Source: Sparassis latifolia (taxonomy: Eukaryota > Basidiomycota > Agaricomycetes > Polyporales > Sparassidaceae). Taken from it: a stretch of 64,000 nt of DNA. This document shows positions 9,532 through 21,252 of this stretch, piece after piece. A program made the translations under genes and the position numbers. Each line of letters starts with the position of its first letter. The first letter of the stretch is position 1. The notes under the pieces are model-generated. The model had not been told where the DNA came from. It worked only from the letters and a program-made list of their open reading frames with translations, and did not search any database. The DNA lies in assembly GCA_018466975.1 (NCBI GenBank), contig CM031553.1, forward strand, positions 1,302,001-1,366,000. The letters run 5' to 3'.

Positions 9532-12236
9532 TCATGACACACGGTCGCGGTTCTGTCCTTCACTATCCCGCCGCAACATTGGGCTCGCGAGCCCGCGTTC
9601 CGTGCGGCTTTCGTCCAACACGCGAGGGCTCGGAGGAAAGTCTCGCGATGCACCCGGATCCGTGGTCGACAGGTCCACTTCGACACCTTCATCGCCCTCG
9701 TCGTCAGAATGAGCCGGTGTACCCTGTCTGCTGCTGGCAGCCGCGCTCATACCTGACACCCGCCGCGCGCGTCGCGCGTGGAACGTCCGGCTGGCGGTGG
9801 CATTCGAGAATAGCGGTAACAGGTACCTTTCGTCTAGTACCTGGAACCATTTGCCGTCCTCGGAAACAACAGGAGGAGCAGCCTCGCCGCCATTCGCAGG
9901 TGGAGCGTCGAGGTTTCGGGACTTGCGGCGGCCGCCAGGAGAGAGCTCTCCCATTGAAGTATTCGCCAGTGGCAGGACTTCACCCCCATCGGAGTCGTAC
10001 GACTCCGACGACGCAGCGGAGAAAATCGCGTTGTTACTGACGGACGCGACTGGAGTTTGCGCGTGGTGGTTGTAGCTGCTGGGCGCGCGTGGCTCGTAAT
10101 GCACACCAATGCTCCCCGCTCGTCCTCCATACCCCGTGGATTGCTGCTGCGCTGCGAAATATCCTGCTTCATCTTCTTCCATATACCTCCCCCAGTGGTT
10201 GCTGTTCCTGGAGTACCAAGCCGCACTGCCCAGAGGTGCTTCATCCTCGTCGCTGCTGCTCGCTTCGTCATCTTCGACACCTGTGCGAATGCCCAGTACC
10301 TCGAGCATACGCGCCGTGGTACCGCCGAATACAACCACCGTGAGCACAACCACGACGAGCACAGTAGTGCGGAGCGTCTGCCCGTTGTCGCCCTTGAACC
10401 CAGCTGCGAGCGCGACACCGACCGCGCCGCGGAGACCAGCCCAGAATATCATCATCTGATAGGAATGAGGCAGCTCCTCCTGTCGCTGGCCGCGCGCATG
10501 CCGATGGAAAAAATTGATCAACTCCGACAGCGGAAACACTGCAGCGTAACGCGTGAACACGACGGCGACGGTCGTGATCGTAATGAAGAGCGGTTTCACG
10601 TAGTTTGTAACCTTCTCTGACGAAGGGGCGCTGGTAAACAGCGACAGGCCGAGGTATATGAAGATGAAGTTCTCCGACAGCTGTGCTAGCGTCGAGAAAA
10701 TGTACTTGGTCGCCCGCTGTGTGCGACGTGACATCGTGTGGTATGCATAGTGTTTCAGGGTGATTCCGCAGAAGAGCAGTGACACGATCCCGGACATTGA
10801 CAGCCCGTTCGAGAAGAAGTAGCACGTGTACGCTGACAGTGCGACGAGACAGGACTCGATAGACGGGTACAGGTTGAGCGAGGAGTGTTTTAGGAGAAGC
10901 GACATTCCAAGGCCGAAGACGACGCCGAGCGCCATCGATACGCTGAATGACAGTAAGAAAATGCCGATACCATGGAAGATGGATCCCAGGTAGATCTCCG
11001 TGCCGTGGAACTGTGTCAATGTTCTAACACAGTGTCAGGTTACTCTTGGCGAAGTGGCAATAGAACAAGTAACACACTTACTCGTACATAACGATACTGA
11101 CCGCATCATTCAACAGGCTCTCACCGAAGATGACCGTATATAATTTTGAGTCTACCTTGTACTGATTGAAGATAGCCAAAATGGTCACCGGATCCGTCGC
11201 AGACAGTGTCGATCCGAACGTCAAGCATTCAATCAGTGTCAAGTCTAGTGACTCAAGCCCCAAGAACGAGTAGATGTACACGAGTACCCTGCTCTGTAAG
11301 TGATGAGCGCTGCCAAAGGAGCGGTACGCCGAGTAAACGAAGCACGTACCCGACTCCGACGGCCGAGATCAATGTACCCATGAAGGCAAATGTGAGTATG
11401 GAGCCAAAGTTGCGGAAGAAGTTTTCCTGCATCCAAATGTTAGCATCACGTTGGGCGAAGCAAGTAGCACATTTACCTGCTTAAGCTCATACCCAGAATT
11501 GAGAATGATTGGCGGCAGTAGCAGATTAAAGAAGAGCGTGCTTTTGAATGTCTGGAGGGCGAATCGATATGATCAGCTGCGTTGTTTTCAGGCGCACGTA
11601 TAACTGCGTAGGCAAATAAGAATTGTCATTGTGTCGGGGAATTCCATAGAACAGATGCTCGGCACAGCACACAAATTTCCATCGTCAAGCGTTTAATGGC
11701 ATAGAGAATGACCCGACGCGAGCACCAATAGTGCGTTATGAGACAACAGGGACGTCAGCCATGTCAGATTCATTCAAACAGGCCGCCAGCACACAGCTAC
11801 GAGGCACGCATAGGTGAGCTATGTCACGCAGCCGTCGAAGACAATTCCTATTGCCTAGCGGCTCAGCCGAGATGCATGACAGGGTCATTCCATCCTACAC
11901 ATCATCAACCTTCAACAGTATGCAGGCCAAAGCGCCCAGCACTGTATGACCACATAACTCGAGACCTCTACTCACCAACATCTCCCGAATCATTGTTCCC
12001 GGCGCCAGTCGCACAACCAACCCCACGATCATCCCAGCGACGATTGCGACGAGTGTCTCGTGAATAGCGCGTATGCGTTTGATTTGGAGGTAATACGAGG
12101 TCCATAGCGACAGAATTAACAAGGAGCAGACAAGAAACAGCGACCACGAAGAGTAGTATTCCTCCTCCTCCGGAATAGGTGTCGCTGTGGGCGCTGCGAC
12201 CATCGCAGCAGATGAAGGAAGGAAACTCGAGGACAT
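9532..12236 (-). CDS. NHX1: Sodium/proton exchanger of the NHX/NHE (CPA1) family
   Basis: An endosomal or vacuolar Na+(K+)/H+ antiporter that controls lumen pH and ion storage. Exon 1 (12236-11976) gives the acidic N-terminus and first helices, ending GTMIREML. A short exon at 11551-11477 holds the family hallmark [17 protein letters not shown], the amiloride-site region. Later exons hold [13 protein letters not shown] and [15 protein letters not shown] with the Asn-Asp of the transport site, then a 495-residue last exon with helices 7-12 (including [14 protein letters not shown]) and a long hydrophilic Ser/Glu-rich C-terminal tail of about 230 residues. Introns of about 50-60 nt keep frame at each junction, except that the first gap (about 420 nt) may hide one more small exon. 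The gene symbol rests on family assignment. Confidence 0.85.
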
Positions 12237-12485
12237 GGCAACAGAATTACGAGATAGGAGATTTCTCTAGTAGATTTAGATCCGCCCCTCCAGAGTTACG
12301 TCGGAAGAGAGTGCGGAAGGTGAGGTAGGTAGGTAACATGCGTGGGAGACTGGACAGCAGATATCATGGGCGCTCACGATCTAATCTCGGACTCGAACTT
12401 GCACAAACGCGGGCGAATCTCGAACCACAGTAACACAGCACGTACAACAGGGATACCAACATGCTGTATCAGAACAAGGAGGACA

Positions 12486-13100
12486 TTACACGACCACAAA
12501 TATCAGCACCATCAATCCAATCTCAACCACAGCAACGACAATGGTTACTGTCAAAACGCTCCATCCTGCGGTGACGAAAGGACGCCCGAATGACCGACCG
12601 CCTTTCTGTCCGATCGTGCTGATCGCGTTGTCGTACGAGACGTTTTTGTGCTTGTCAGCGAAATCATGGCGGGAATGGCGGTATCGGAAGAACGCGATCA
12701 CAAAGAGCGCGCCGGCTAGGACGGTGTAAAGGATGCCGACTTGGACAATCATGAATGAGTACATCACCAACAGGAATTCGAAAGTTGATGCTCACTTCGG
12801 TAGAAACGCCTGTCGAAGAGACGCAAGATGGCCAAGGCATAACCAAGGGTGCCTAGGGCACTCCTCGCATAAGCTCCGTCAAAGGTCCTCTGCCGTGCCC
12901 GGATTTCCACTACCAATATAAACGCTGTTGAGCATGCCGCATCAGTAGAATGCGATGCACACTGACCCAATTCGTCAACATCGTGCGCAAAGAACGACCT
13001 TGAACGATGACCTCTTGCAAATTTGGACGTGAGGCGGATCTACAGTACGAAAGGGGTCAATTTACCTGTAATAACGGCCAGGATCATGACCATGGCTCAT
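12486..13100 (-). CDS. DUF202-like small polytopic membrane protein
   Basis: The function is unknown. The readable core is EIRARQRTFDGAYARSALG followed by LGYALAILRLFDRRFYR, an intron, then VGILYTVLAGALFVIAFFRY, RHSRHDFADKHKNV, GGRSFGRPFVTAGW and a final hydrophobic helix ending IGLMVLIFVVV. The Arg-Gln-Arg-Thr-Phe start before a helix resembles the RTFLAWLRTSL motif of DUF202 proteins, and three hydrophobic segments are visible. The 3' exons are firm. The start is not: the ATG at 13100 does not join the core in frame with any clean intron I can see, and an in-frame region without ATG runs further up to about 13313. The gene faces away from OXA1, about 245 bp apart. Confidence 0.6.
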
Positions 13101-13344
13101 TGTGAGAGAATATTGTGCGAATCCAATCGCATAGACATGGTTTAAACGAGATGAAGCGCGAAAGCTTGGTCTCTCCTGGCGGTGGCCTGGACTGTAATCC
13201 TGGCGAAATAGCGGCTGTGAGGAGGAGTACACGTGACAGTCGCGATCTTGTGAACCTTTAGACAGCGAGGACTCGGAAAAGTAGCTCTGTGCCTCCGTCG
13301 TTTGACCCAACACTGCTCACTTTACCCGGAGAGCACCTGCGAAG

Positions 13345-14804
13345 ATGATGGGTGCGGTGTCCTGTATGAGCAGGATTGTACCTAGGTATGGCAGACTTCA
13401 ACGAAAGTGTTTTCGCATGTGCATAACTTGTGGCAGAGCTTCGCACCAAACAATATGCCATTCTCAGATCAGGCTGCTCTCGAGCGTTGGGCTACAGGTA
13501 TGTTATGTTGTCCTCTTACAGTACAACTCTAAAGTTCTATGCAGCGTGCTCGACTGTCTGTGCGAACAGAGGCATGCCGGCTGCCACGGAGCAGTCGTAA
13601 CTTTTGGTGGACGGCATCAAAAACGCCTACGGTGCAGGAGCAAGCGCCGACACAAGAGATACTATCTGTGCCAGAACAACCACCTGCAGACGCAGAGAGC
13701 TTTATTGAAGGCTCCCCCGCTTCGGAAATAATACCTTTGTCTCCCGCTGAGCCAGGTGTTGATTTTTCCGCTGGCACAGACATTCCAATAGCCCCACTAG
13801 ACGGTGTCATTCCGGACGCTTCTGCCATTACTTCTATCGCTCCTCTTCAGTATGGTGACCTTGCTGCGCTGGGACTTGTTGGTTGGTCACCAGCGGGACT
13901 GTGCCGGTGGGGAATGGAGCTATTGCAAGTCTCCACAGGCTTGCCTTGGTTTTGGACGATCGTCGGCGTGACGATTGTTTCCCGTGCCGTCTTATTTCCC
14001 TTCACCGTCCTCTCCATTCAGAACACCGCTAAGCTCGCACCTTATCAAGGCGAAATGCTGAAGCTTCGCGAGAAGATGACAGAAGCACAGAATAGCAGGG
14101 ACATGCTGCTGTTGCAAAACGTGGCGATGAAGCAGCAGATGATCTACAAGAAGTGCGGCGTGAGCATGGGGCAGATGGCGCTCCTCCCGTTCGTGCAGCT
14201 GCCGGTCACATTGGGCATGTTCTTTGGCGTTAAAAAGCTTTGTGACTTGCCGCTGGAGCAGCTGAAAATCAGTGGTTTGGACATCTTGCCTAATTTAACG
14301 GTTGCGGATCCTACATACATGTTGCCGGTAGCTGCTGCGGTGTTGATGAATCTGCAACTCAGGGTAGGTGAAAATCATGAACAAGTCGTGTCGGCTTTCT
14401 GACGGTTCCAAAATTGTAGGTTTCCATGGCTGACATGGCTGCTGCACCTCATACTGCTCATCTCATCAATCTCTTCCGCGTGCTGTCGATGGTAGGTGTC
14501 TTCTTCATGGTCAACCTCCCGTCTGTGAGTCTGTATTTTGTGCTCTCCATCGATATAATTTGATGTGTTTTAGGGTGTAATGGTATATCTGATTACGAGC
14601 CTCTCGTTCATCTTGGCGCAAACATTATTCATGCGCATACCCGTGGTGCGCAGAGCCCTTGGCATTCCTATCGTGCCAAGGCACATGCAGTCCCAATCCG
14701 CCACATTTAAGGAATCACTCGACTTCGTGAAGCAGTGGTGGAAGGACAAGAAGGCGGAGCAGGAGGCTGCCATTCGCGCCAATCGACGCAACGGCCGCAG
14801 ATAA
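13345..14804 (+). CDS. OXA1: Mitochondrial inner membrane insertase Oxa1
   Basis: Inserts mitochondrially made and some conservatively sorted proteins into the inner membrane; it belongs to the YidC/Oxa1/Alb3 family. Exon 1 (13345-13497) encodes an Arg-rich, acid-free leader as expected for a matrix presequence. Exon 2 (13545-14363) carries a Pro/Ser-rich linker, then LPWFWTIVGVTIVSRAVLFP, a charged KLREKMTEAQ loop, and the pore region with LLPFVQLPVTLGMFFGVKKL. Exon 3 (14420-14524) gives RVLSMVGVFFMVNLPS and exon 4 (14574-14804) the last helix and a Lys/Arg-rich matrix tail ending RRNGRR, which in Oxa1 binds the mitoribosome. All junctions keep frame. Two nearby ATGs (13345 and 13348) and one at 13366 could start it. 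Confidence 0.9.
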
Positions 14805-15109
14805 AAATACACGATTTTGGAGTCGTCTACATCTAGCTAATAGATTGTACATTCAGGTTAATAGAGCTGCTTCCCTGCTCGCATGAACTGTGCATAGGAC
14901 TGATCAGCTGAGGGCATCCTTGCAATTGTGTTTCCACCTTGAAGGCGAGTCAGGCTTCAGCCACTGGACTCAACGCGACGAGTCCAGGCACGTGACATGC
15001 CTGCCCTGAACGTGCCTATGCGTACCCTATAAAAATTAAATTGCTCTGCTTTGTCGTGCTCTGCTACCATCGATCTTTTCTTTTCTTTTCCTCGCCAGTC
15101 TATTGAACG
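14805..15109 (+). promoter_or_regulatory. Core promoter of the eEF1B-beta gene
   Basis: This is the gap between OXA1 and the eEF1B-beta gene. A TATAAAA box at 15028-15034 is followed by a pyrimidine stretch (TCTTTTCTTTTCTTTTCCTC, about 15073-15092) and then the start ATG at 15110, the usual promoter form of strongly expressed fungal translation genes. Confidence 0.65.
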
Positions 15110-16147
15110 ATGCCTGTCGATTTTGCTAAGCTCGAAGCCTACCTTGCCTCTAGATCCTACATCGAAGGGTGAGTTCTTCCTCCATTTGCACACCCGGCAA
15201 TAGGGTTTTTCGAGATGAACTTTGCTATGGTCCGTGTTTCCAAGAGGCGATTAGACACCGCTGCTCAAGCATGCCGAAACCAATTTTACCTGGCTTTCTG
15301 AACTCTTTTGAAAGTTGCCTGCGAGAATTTTTGAACTAATTGTTTACTCTTTACTAGGTATACTCCGTCTCAGGCAGATGTGCACGTTTTCACCGCCATT
15401 TCCACGGCTCCTCAAGCTTCTGCATTTCCCCATGTAACCCGCTGGTACAACCACATCAAGTCCTACGCTACGGAGCATGCTTCGCTACCCGGCTCCAGCA
15501 AGGCTGGTGAGCAATTCATCGGCTCCGCGGCTGCCGTCACGGCAGAAGAGGAAGACGAGGACATCGACCTTTTCGGCGAAGACGACAACGAAGATGCGGA
15601 AGCCGAGCGCGTCAAGGCAGAGCGTGTCGCCGCGTACAACGCCAAGAAGGCGGCAAAACCCAAGACTGTGGCGAAGGTTCGTACGGACTCCCTCGCGTAT
15701 CGCCTCTGTAGTAGTAGTCCATCTCCCATGTATATAGTCATCTGTCGCAATATGTTGTTGACATATTTTCGGTGTTATAGTCCGTTGTCACCTTCGAGGT
15801 CAAGCCGTGGGACGATGAGACGGACATGGCTGAGCTTGAGAAGGCTGTGCGATCCATTGAGATGCCCGGCCTCGTCTGGGGTGCCAGCAAGCTCGTTCCT
15901 ATCGGCTACGGCATCAGGAAGCTGCAGATCACCATCGTCATCGGTTCGTCCATTCCACCAAAACCACTCTGTAGGGGAACTGATGATCCGGCATTTTCGC
16001 AGAGGACGAGCTCGTCTCTCTCGACGACCTGCAAGACAAGGTGGCCGAATTCGAAGACTACGTCCAGAGCTCGGATATCGCGGCTATGCAAAGTGTGTTA
16101 TTTCACTCAATATGTGAACGCAGCTAACGCTGTCTGCAGAGCTCTGA
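15110..16147 (+). CDS. EFB1: Translation elongation factor 1-beta (eEF1B alpha subunit)
   Basis: Guanine nucleotide exchange factor that recharges eEF1A with GTP during translation elongation. Five exons: 15110-15168, 15358-15676, 15781-15943, 16003-16092 and a last coding piece of only 8 nt (16140-16147) that completes the universal C-terminus AAMQKL. The N-terminal GST-C-like part ([20 protein letters not shown]) is followed by an acidic linker ([14 protein letters not shown], the usual casein kinase II target) and the exchange domain ([44 protein letters not shown]). Length and ends match the family. The first intron is long (189 nt), common in highly expressed fungal genes. Confidence 0.95.
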
Positions 16148-16618
16148 TTGCTGCCGTGCTATGGGCGTGTTGTTTGAGTAGGGTTGCTGCCATCAAGTTT
16201 TGTACAATCTGCTAAGTGTACTTGCGATGCCACCTGTCGATGATTTTTAAGACGGTCAAATTCAACTATGAAGTTCGAGCCAAGTCGATATCTCGGACCA
16301 CTCAGACAAATTCGCCGGTTTTAAAATTCGGTCGGTGACGTCAGCGAGGATATCACCAAAGTCGTGAGCTGCCCAGCAGCAAACAATTGCCTTGACGTCA
16401 AATGAAAATTCTAAGACATTGTCCACACATCACGGAAACATGTTACCACGGACATTACTGGCAAGTAACTGGTAACAATTTGGGTGTTTACTGCCTAAGC
16501 GACTACGATTCAAGTCCTGGGTATAAATGGGTCACAAGGTGAAAGAGCAACCGCGGACGGAAAGCAAGACAGGATATCACGACAACGCCCGCAGAACTCC
16601 TTTCACCATCTCCAACTC
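16148..16618. other. Convergent intergenic region
   Basis: Lies between the 3' ends of the eEF1B-beta gene and the minus-strand secreted-protein gene. A TATA-like word (GGTATAAATGGG) at about 16519 faces into the downstream 3' end and has no matching gene. Nothing else is supported. Confidence 0.4.
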
Positions 16619-17594
16619 TCAGAGTGACGCCAGTAACGCGATGAGGGTCGCGCCCATCATCGCACCAAGGGCACCGGAGCTGCTGCTCGCCATCCTGGGC
16701 GCGGCGCCGCTGAGAATACCACCTGAAAGACCACCCGCAGCCGCGACCGCACCGTTCAGGAAGCTCGCGCCGCAGAGCGACTGCACCTCAGTGTACAGTG
16801 CGGATTGGCCGTGCAGGAGCGGGCTGTTGGTCAGACCCGGGCCGTATGGAGAGTTCGACTCGAAGTTGATGTACGACGTAAGGATATTGCGCGTGCATGC
16901 CGTGCAGATCTGGCTGGAGGTGAGCGAGGGCCCGAGGAGGAGGAAGAGTATGTTGTTGTTCGCGAATGTCGTTGCGTTGGGAACGATGGCGATGGTGCTC
17001 TGGGAATCGGAGCCTGTGATTGGGCTCCACAGCGTTTTGGCGATCGACGCAAGGCTCTCGGGGGCTCCCGAGGCGGATGCGGACGCAGCGCTGCTGGAGG
17101 CGGTGACAATCTCTGCAGCGCAGTAGTTGCCACTGTTATCCTTCGTGCAGAGGGCCTGCGTGTAAGGGTAGACGGAGTACAGGACATCATAAAGTCGTAG
17201 CACCTCCGCGTTCGCGCTTGTCGTGAGCTCGTCTGTGCACGCAGCATAGAAGCTGGCGAGCTTGGACTGGATAGTGGTAGCTGAGCACGCGGAGGCGCCA
17301 GAGCAGACACTGCTGAGCGCAGTGGTCACGTCCGATGAGGTGGAGTCCGCGGTACCGTTAGGACCGAAAGCTGCGGTCGCTTTGATGAGAGGGGAAGTGC
17401 AGCTTGTAAGCGATGAGTCCTCATTGAACGATGTGAGGAAGTCTGTGCAATTTGTGCTGATTCCCGTAGGAATGAGGGGCGACTAATGACAATGAATGAT
17501 TCGGTCAATAGATGATGAGAATGGGACGGAGACTACTCACCGACTGGGCGAAAGCCACAGTGGCAAACAGGGAAATCACTGCTAGAGTTCGCAT
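16619..17594 (-). CDS. Secreted, probably GPI-anchored Cys-patterned protein (DUF7729-like)
   Basis: Function unknown; likely at the cell surface. The start is the ATG at 17594, giving the signal peptide MRTLAVISLFATVAFAQS, then one intron of about 57 nt. The mature part has the pattern NCTDFLTSFNEDSSLTSCTS, repeated Cys spacing (CSGASACSATTIQSKLASFY, CTKDNSGNYC, ICTACTRNIL), a Ser/Ala-rich stretch, and a C-terminal hydrophobic segment after small residues (LGAMMGATLIALLASL) as expected for a GPI signal. This matches fungal surface proteins annotated as DUF7729. Base composition is GC-rich like its neighbours. Confidence 0.75.
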
Positions 17595-18132
17595 TGTAGT
17601 TGTACAGTGAATCTCAAGGAATGGACGGGTTCTTTAACGTCGACGACGACAACGATGAGGTGAGGGAACGTGTGGGAGACGCGCCGCGCTCAAATTGCCC
17701 GTCGTCTAGAAAACAGCGCCAAACAACCTGGTGGCTGGACCGGCAGTCTATCACCGCTCGCAGTCACCCGTCAGCCAGCCGACAACACTTGCATCGTCGT
17801 TCTGCCAGCGGAAACCTGTGTATTGTTTCCAACAATAATTCCCTTGTTTTCCCTCCTCGCAGGCAGGATAGGATATCGCAAGGTGTGGATTTTGTCATAA
17901 GGAAGGAAGTATTTCTAAATATCTCATTCTAAATGTTTGTGAGCAACTGCCCAAAGACAGTCGCCTATTCATTGGAACCACTTGTGTGCGTGTCGTTGTT
18001 CATGTTTTCCGCATTAACCTTGACGACGGCATCGCTGAACGTCCCGCTGCTGGCAGTGTGGTGAGCTACAAGCCCCGACATGAACATAGTTATGTCATCC
18101 GCTCATTCATAGAAAATCAGGAATATCTATAA
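17595..18132. other. Intergenic region upstream of the secreted-protein gene
   Basis: No gene is supported. Plus-strand frames here overlap the promoter of the minus-strand gene and show no domain. Confidence 0.4.
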
Positions 18133-18378
18133 TCATATCAACCCACGTCTTTCTTTTGTTCTGGCCTTTGAGGTGACCTCTGTGGTACTGTAACTCTGCG
18201 GCAAGGCTTCTGGGCGCTTGTGGACTACCAGACCTTCCGTATATAGTAAGGACAGATCGCCTTCTCGCCACCTGCTTGTCTCTTGACCATCACCGTATCT
18301 ACCGCCAAGCGACTTGTACTGATCCTCCTGGATGAGTCTTGGTACTCTAACGTTGACTCCAGGAAGAAACTCTCTCAT
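18133..18378 (-). CDS. Uncharacterised 81-residue ORF
   Basis: A single-exon frame from the ATG at 18378 with no signal peptide or membrane segment; the product is rich in Arg, Glu and Gly (it begins MREFLPGVNVRVPRL). It is divergent from the NUDIX gene, whose start lies 90 bp away, so the two could share a promoter. I do not recognise it, and it may be a chance ORF or one exon of a larger gene. Confidence 0.25.
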   Translation of the reverse strand: MREFLPGVNVRVPRLIQEDQYKSLGGRYGDGQETSRWREGDLSLLYTEGLVVHKRPEALPQSYSTTEVTSKARTKERRGLI

Positions 18379-18467
18379 TATCTGTATGCGACATCGTTTT
18401 TAGCGTCTTACTTACCAGAACCAAGGGGCCACACTTTGTTCTTGGAGCATATACCATAGTCACCCGC

Positions 18468-19415
18468 ATGGATCGCTTTCGAAACGCCTTCGGATATGGA
18501 AGTAGACCTCAGCAAGCGGAGAGCTCCCACCACCATACAACTACACGGAGGCTGCATCCTTCATCGTCATCATCGTCTTCCTCGTTGACTCATATACCAC
18601 GGCCCCAGATATTCTCTGATCTGTCGTCGCCCGCAATCCCAGACAGTATGTGGCACTCCTCTGATTTTCTACTTGGTGTGGGGATGGTTATACTTCAGCC
18701 ATCTACCGACAAGGTTGTGCTGGTGTACGAAACAGAGCGCAAGTACTGGTTCTTGCCCAAAGGCAGAAAGGACATTGGCGAAAGTCTCGAACAGGCGGCC
18801 TTACGGGAGGCATATGAGGAGGTGCGCCGCGTTCTTCAGCGTTATCAGCGGCGGTTCTGACCAATCTCACTTTTTTTGTCAGTCCGGATATCGCGTAGAG
18901 TTCCTGCCCCTGTTCACACCTACGAATGCTCCTCCCGCCCCTAACTCTGACCACGACTTCTTCGATTTTCCCAACACGGAGCCTTTCTATGTGTCCGCAC
19001 TTGCCTGGAACAAACGTACGCGCAGACAAGGCCGCCCACCTCGCACAGGCGATAACGGGGGCGAATACCTCACGTTCTGGTATGTCGGGCAGATCCCGGA
19101 CGGAGCTGTGAGCATTCCTGTCTCTTGTGCAACTGCAGCCTTACGTGAGTATATCCTCAGGTCCCTGAGCTCAACACTGGAATGCCTGACGAGAAAAACT
19201 ACAAGAGCTACCTCCTGACCTTCGACGAGGCTTTGCACGTTACCCAGGGAAATGCTGCACCTATGACACGCAAGCTCGTTTGTGCCGCGTACACACTTTT
19301 GACCAGTACTCGAAGGACGATGGTTGCCATGGAACAAGCAACCCTTCTGGACCATCTCAATGTTGACAACGATCACTCCTCGGGCGAGGATCGGAGAGAG
19401 GATCGGCGGGCATAA
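18468..19415 (+). CDS. NUDIX hydrolase
   Basis: Cleaves a nucleoside diphosphate linked to some other group; the exact substrate cannot be told. Three exons: 18468-18821, 18883-19107 and 19161-19415. The N-terminus is a Ser/His-rich low-complexity region (a run of nine Ser). The domain begins at about residue 65 (DFLLGVGMVILQ), followed by ETERKYWFLPKGRKD. The Nudix box, GRKDIGESLEQAALREAYEE joined across the first intron to SGY, has the REAYEE core and therefore the metal-binding glutamates. The C-terminus (PDEKNYKSYLLTFDEAL and on) is charged. Splicing of the first intron restores the box exactly, which supports the model. The start is the first in-frame ATG. Confidence 0.85.
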
Positions 19416-19954
19416 GCGGAAGTAGGCTTCAACCTAACAAAATATCAGCTGTTGCAAACCATGACTGATTGTCGACACGCAGACTTCACCTTGCTCCGGG
19501 CTGTGCCACAAAGACCATGCACCGAGCACTCATGTGGTGATATATTGTTCGTGCGTATTCCTGTTAGGATTATTTAAGTGTATACAATGTTGTATTATGA
19601 CACCCTGTATCTATCAAGGATTGTGTCGGAACTTTCTCCTCAAGGCCGTCTGTTCTGTTGTCTGGCATGGTCATGTGTCCAATATATGTGTACATCCTAT
19701 ATTTACATTGTCTACGTAGCTACGTCGGAACAAGTACAGCCTAAATCGATGTGTATAAGTTCATGATGTGCGCGGGATTGTATCTATCACAGGTCCGACG
19801 TGACAGTACTTGTGAGCGTCAAGTACAGCAATGTGGGCATAGACACTCTGAGACAGAGAACGCGATGGCAACCAGAACAATTTACGAACGCCCACGATGG
19901 CTGTCAATGAGCGTTTGACAGAGGAAGATTGCGAACAAAATCAGACGTCGCTCC
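19416..19954. other. Convergent intergenic region
   Basis: Between the 3' ends of the NUDIX gene and the minus-strand membrane-protein gene. AT-richer than its neighbours; no gene, tRNA or repeat is supported. Confidence 0.4.
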
Positions 19955-21252
19955 TTATAGCCCCTGCTCGTCCCGCACACGATGGGCCATGGATGGCAGA
20001 GGCGTATATGGGGCGCGGATCGGCATACTCCTAAACGGGTCTATGCTGTCCCCTCTCGACCGTCTGCGCGGAGATGCGGCATCGGTGGGCGTCGACGCCT
20101 TGGAGGACCGCTTTCCCACCGAGGCCATCTCGCTCTCACACAGCAGGAAACGAGAGAAAAGGCTGGAGGCGCGGAACGTGTGCGGCGTGGTGGGAGTCAG
20201 GCCATCCGCGGGCGTCATGAGCGGGATGATGAGTGAGGTGGGGGAGGTTCCGCTGTGCGCCGCGGGCTCTGCGAGAGTGCCTGCGGTTTCCGTGACGATG
20301 CGGATGGCAGGTGATAGATGGATTGCGGGAAGGACACTCAGATGGCTGAGAGATGGAGGGCGTGGAAACTGAGAGGGCGTATACGAGCTCTGGCTGTAGA
20401 CTGAGACGCTGCGAGTCGAGTTAAGCGTCTTCGTCCTCAGAATGGGTGACTCGAGGAAGCTTGTCTTTCCCTGGTTGCTGACGCGGTTTTCTGCGGTATC
20501 CGCAGCGAAATAATTGTCAAGTGTTGGGCCTGAGGTGTGCGCTGCCTCTGGTGCACCGTGCGCTGCATCCACCACGCTCATCGGTACGGCGTTTTCTTGG
20601 TCAAGAACCAGCTCTATGGCTGGTGGAGGATCTGGGGGGTCGACTTTGTTGCCGATCCATGTATCCGTGCTCATCCGCGCCTGTTTTTGCCTCCGCCGTC
20701 GTTGAAGGAGGATAGAGGTAGCCACGAGCAAGATGAGCGCAATCACACCGCCGACGACCGAACCAGCGATGACACCGCCGCGGTGCATCAATCTGCAAAA
20801 CAGACGTATTGTCAGCCTTGACCCAAGATGACTTTGGGTCAGAATCGACGACTGTGACGGCGACTTCGTACCTTGCTTCTCGGGCACTAAAGGTGATGTC
20901 TCCGCTTCGCGAGCTCGCGCTGGAGGATGAATGAAGGGAGCTGACTGTCACTGTCAAGGCGATCGCAGGCACGAAATTGTCAAGTATCCGTAATCTGCGG
21001 ATGCTGGGCTAGATGACAAACTTGGCTGCACGACACCGGTGCTTCCACTGCTAGCCGTACGTTAGAAATTATGAGTCATATTATCCGATAGAACACAACA
21101 CACACGTACCTCGCCTCTGGCAGCGGATAGGTCTGTGTTACGAAAGGAGTGCCCACCGAGGTAGGAACTCGAACGGTAGGTAAAGTCAGCAGTCGACCGG
21201 AGTTTAAGTCTCTGACGAAGAGATGGGAGAATGAGAGAAAAAGCTTTTCCAT
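19955..21252 (-). CDS. Single-pass Ser/Thr-rich membrane protein
   Basis: Probably a cell-surface protein; function unknown. Reading from the ATG at 21252, a first exon gives MEKLFLSFSHLF and a Thr/Val/Pro-rich segment (PTVRVPTSVGTPFVTQTYP). Small exons add Ser-rich sequence (SSGSTGVVQPSLSSSPASAD), and a last exon holds the membrane helix GGVIAGSVVGGVIALILLVA followed by a basic stop-transfer stretch QRRRRQKQ. The long cytosolic tail (about 230 residues) is Pro/Ser/Thr-rich with SPRRRSRGDS and PYTPLPS. Three introns (about 54, 53 and 79 nt) keep frame. This outline recalls Mid2/WSC-type sensors, but there is no WSC cysteine domain and the signal peptide is weak. Confidence 0.65.
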